Source: Prevotella sp.
GTDB lineage: Bacteria > Bacteroidota > Bacteroidia > Bacteroidales > Bacteroidaceae
Assembly: GCA_024684515.1 (NCBI GenBank)
Contig: JAIKWS010000103.1
Coordinates: forward strand, 1-44,761
Length of the DNA: 44,761 nucleotides
Direction: 5' to 3'
Made by a program: the position numbers and the translations under genes. The notes beneath the pieces are model-generated. The model was not told the origin of the DNA and did no database searches. It saw only the letters and a program-made list of their open reading frames with translations. Shown here piece by piece: positions 44,626 to 44,761 of this stretch (its first letter is position 1; each line of letters starts with the position of its first letter).

Positions 44626-44761
44626 ATGGCAATAAGAATTGTTGGAGTAGATTTGCCCCAGAACAAGCGTGGCGAAATCGCATTGACCTATATTTATGGT
44701 ATAGGTCGAAGTAGTTCAGCAAAGATATTGGACAAGGCCGGCGTGAGCCGCGACCTGAAGG
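44626..44761 (+). CDS. rpsM: Ribosomal protein S13 (5' part)
   Basis: Starts [20 protein letters not shown], then [20 protein letters not shown], the helix-two-turn-helix of S13. 45 codons are visible before the window ends. Confidence 0.96.
   Translation, partial: MAIRIVGVDLPQNKRGEIALTYIYGIGRSSSAKILDKAGVSRDLK

Overview
The window looks like chromosomal DNA of a gut or rumen Bacteroidales, most likely a Prevotella relative. The genus is an inference. The supporting signs are: nearly every transcription unit starts behind a Bacteroidetes-type promoter (-33 TTTG, about 20 bp, -7 TAnnTTTG); Shine-Dalgarno sites are mostly absent; lipoproteins carry a Cys followed by an acidic/Ser stretch; and typical Bacteroidetes families are present (DUF4249, DUF3943, TonB-dependent receptor, GH127/GH43/GH5_4/CE1).

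Layout. 1-1961 (minus): ackA (cut by the window edge) and pta, the acetate-forming pair. 2209-12369: a loose, non-operonic group of secreted polysaccharide-active proteins (beta-L-arabinofuranosidase GH127/146, a Spy-like/beta-helix fusion, GH43, a GH5_4 lipoprotein, a CE1 esterase), each with its own promoter and with no SusC/SusD pair. 12370-13515: gene-free, with a terminator, an eight-unit palindrome array and a MITE-like element. 13516-20836: a 1684-residue Asp-box/LamG protein, a small BACON-like lipoprotein and a membrane-bound kelch-AraC regulator. 20908-21400: rpsJ alone, with its own promoter, leader and terminator. 21523-32594: an 11.7-kb block separating rpsJ from the rest of the S10 operon (a histidine-kinase-like protein lacking the usual His, alkD-like, sodB, an ECF sigma factor with a membrane partner, TonB receptor + DUF4249, a lipase-like lipoprotein, a DUF3943 protein, an EFR1-type flavodoxin/ferredoxin). 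32819 to the end: rplC-D-W-B, rpsS, rplV, rpsC, rplP, rpmC, rpsQ, rplN, X, E, rpsN, H, rplF, R, rpsE, rpmD, rplO, secY, map, infA, rpmJ, and rpsM cut by the edge.

Most unusual signals. (1) Four separate intergenic regions (7061-7120, 12539-12706, 25649-25740, 32633-32738) each hold an array of short imperfect palindromes. The palindromes differ between loci, but the spacing of dyads is 22 bp in all four; this is the best candidate for an undescribed system. (2) A 75-bp unit repeated 2.7 times upstream of the GH5 gene carries a complete consensus promoter in every copy. (3) The S10 operon is split, and the two halves have leaders with similar motifs. (4) Two signalling proteins are unusual: the His-less kinase and the periplasmic-propeller/AraC one-component regulator.
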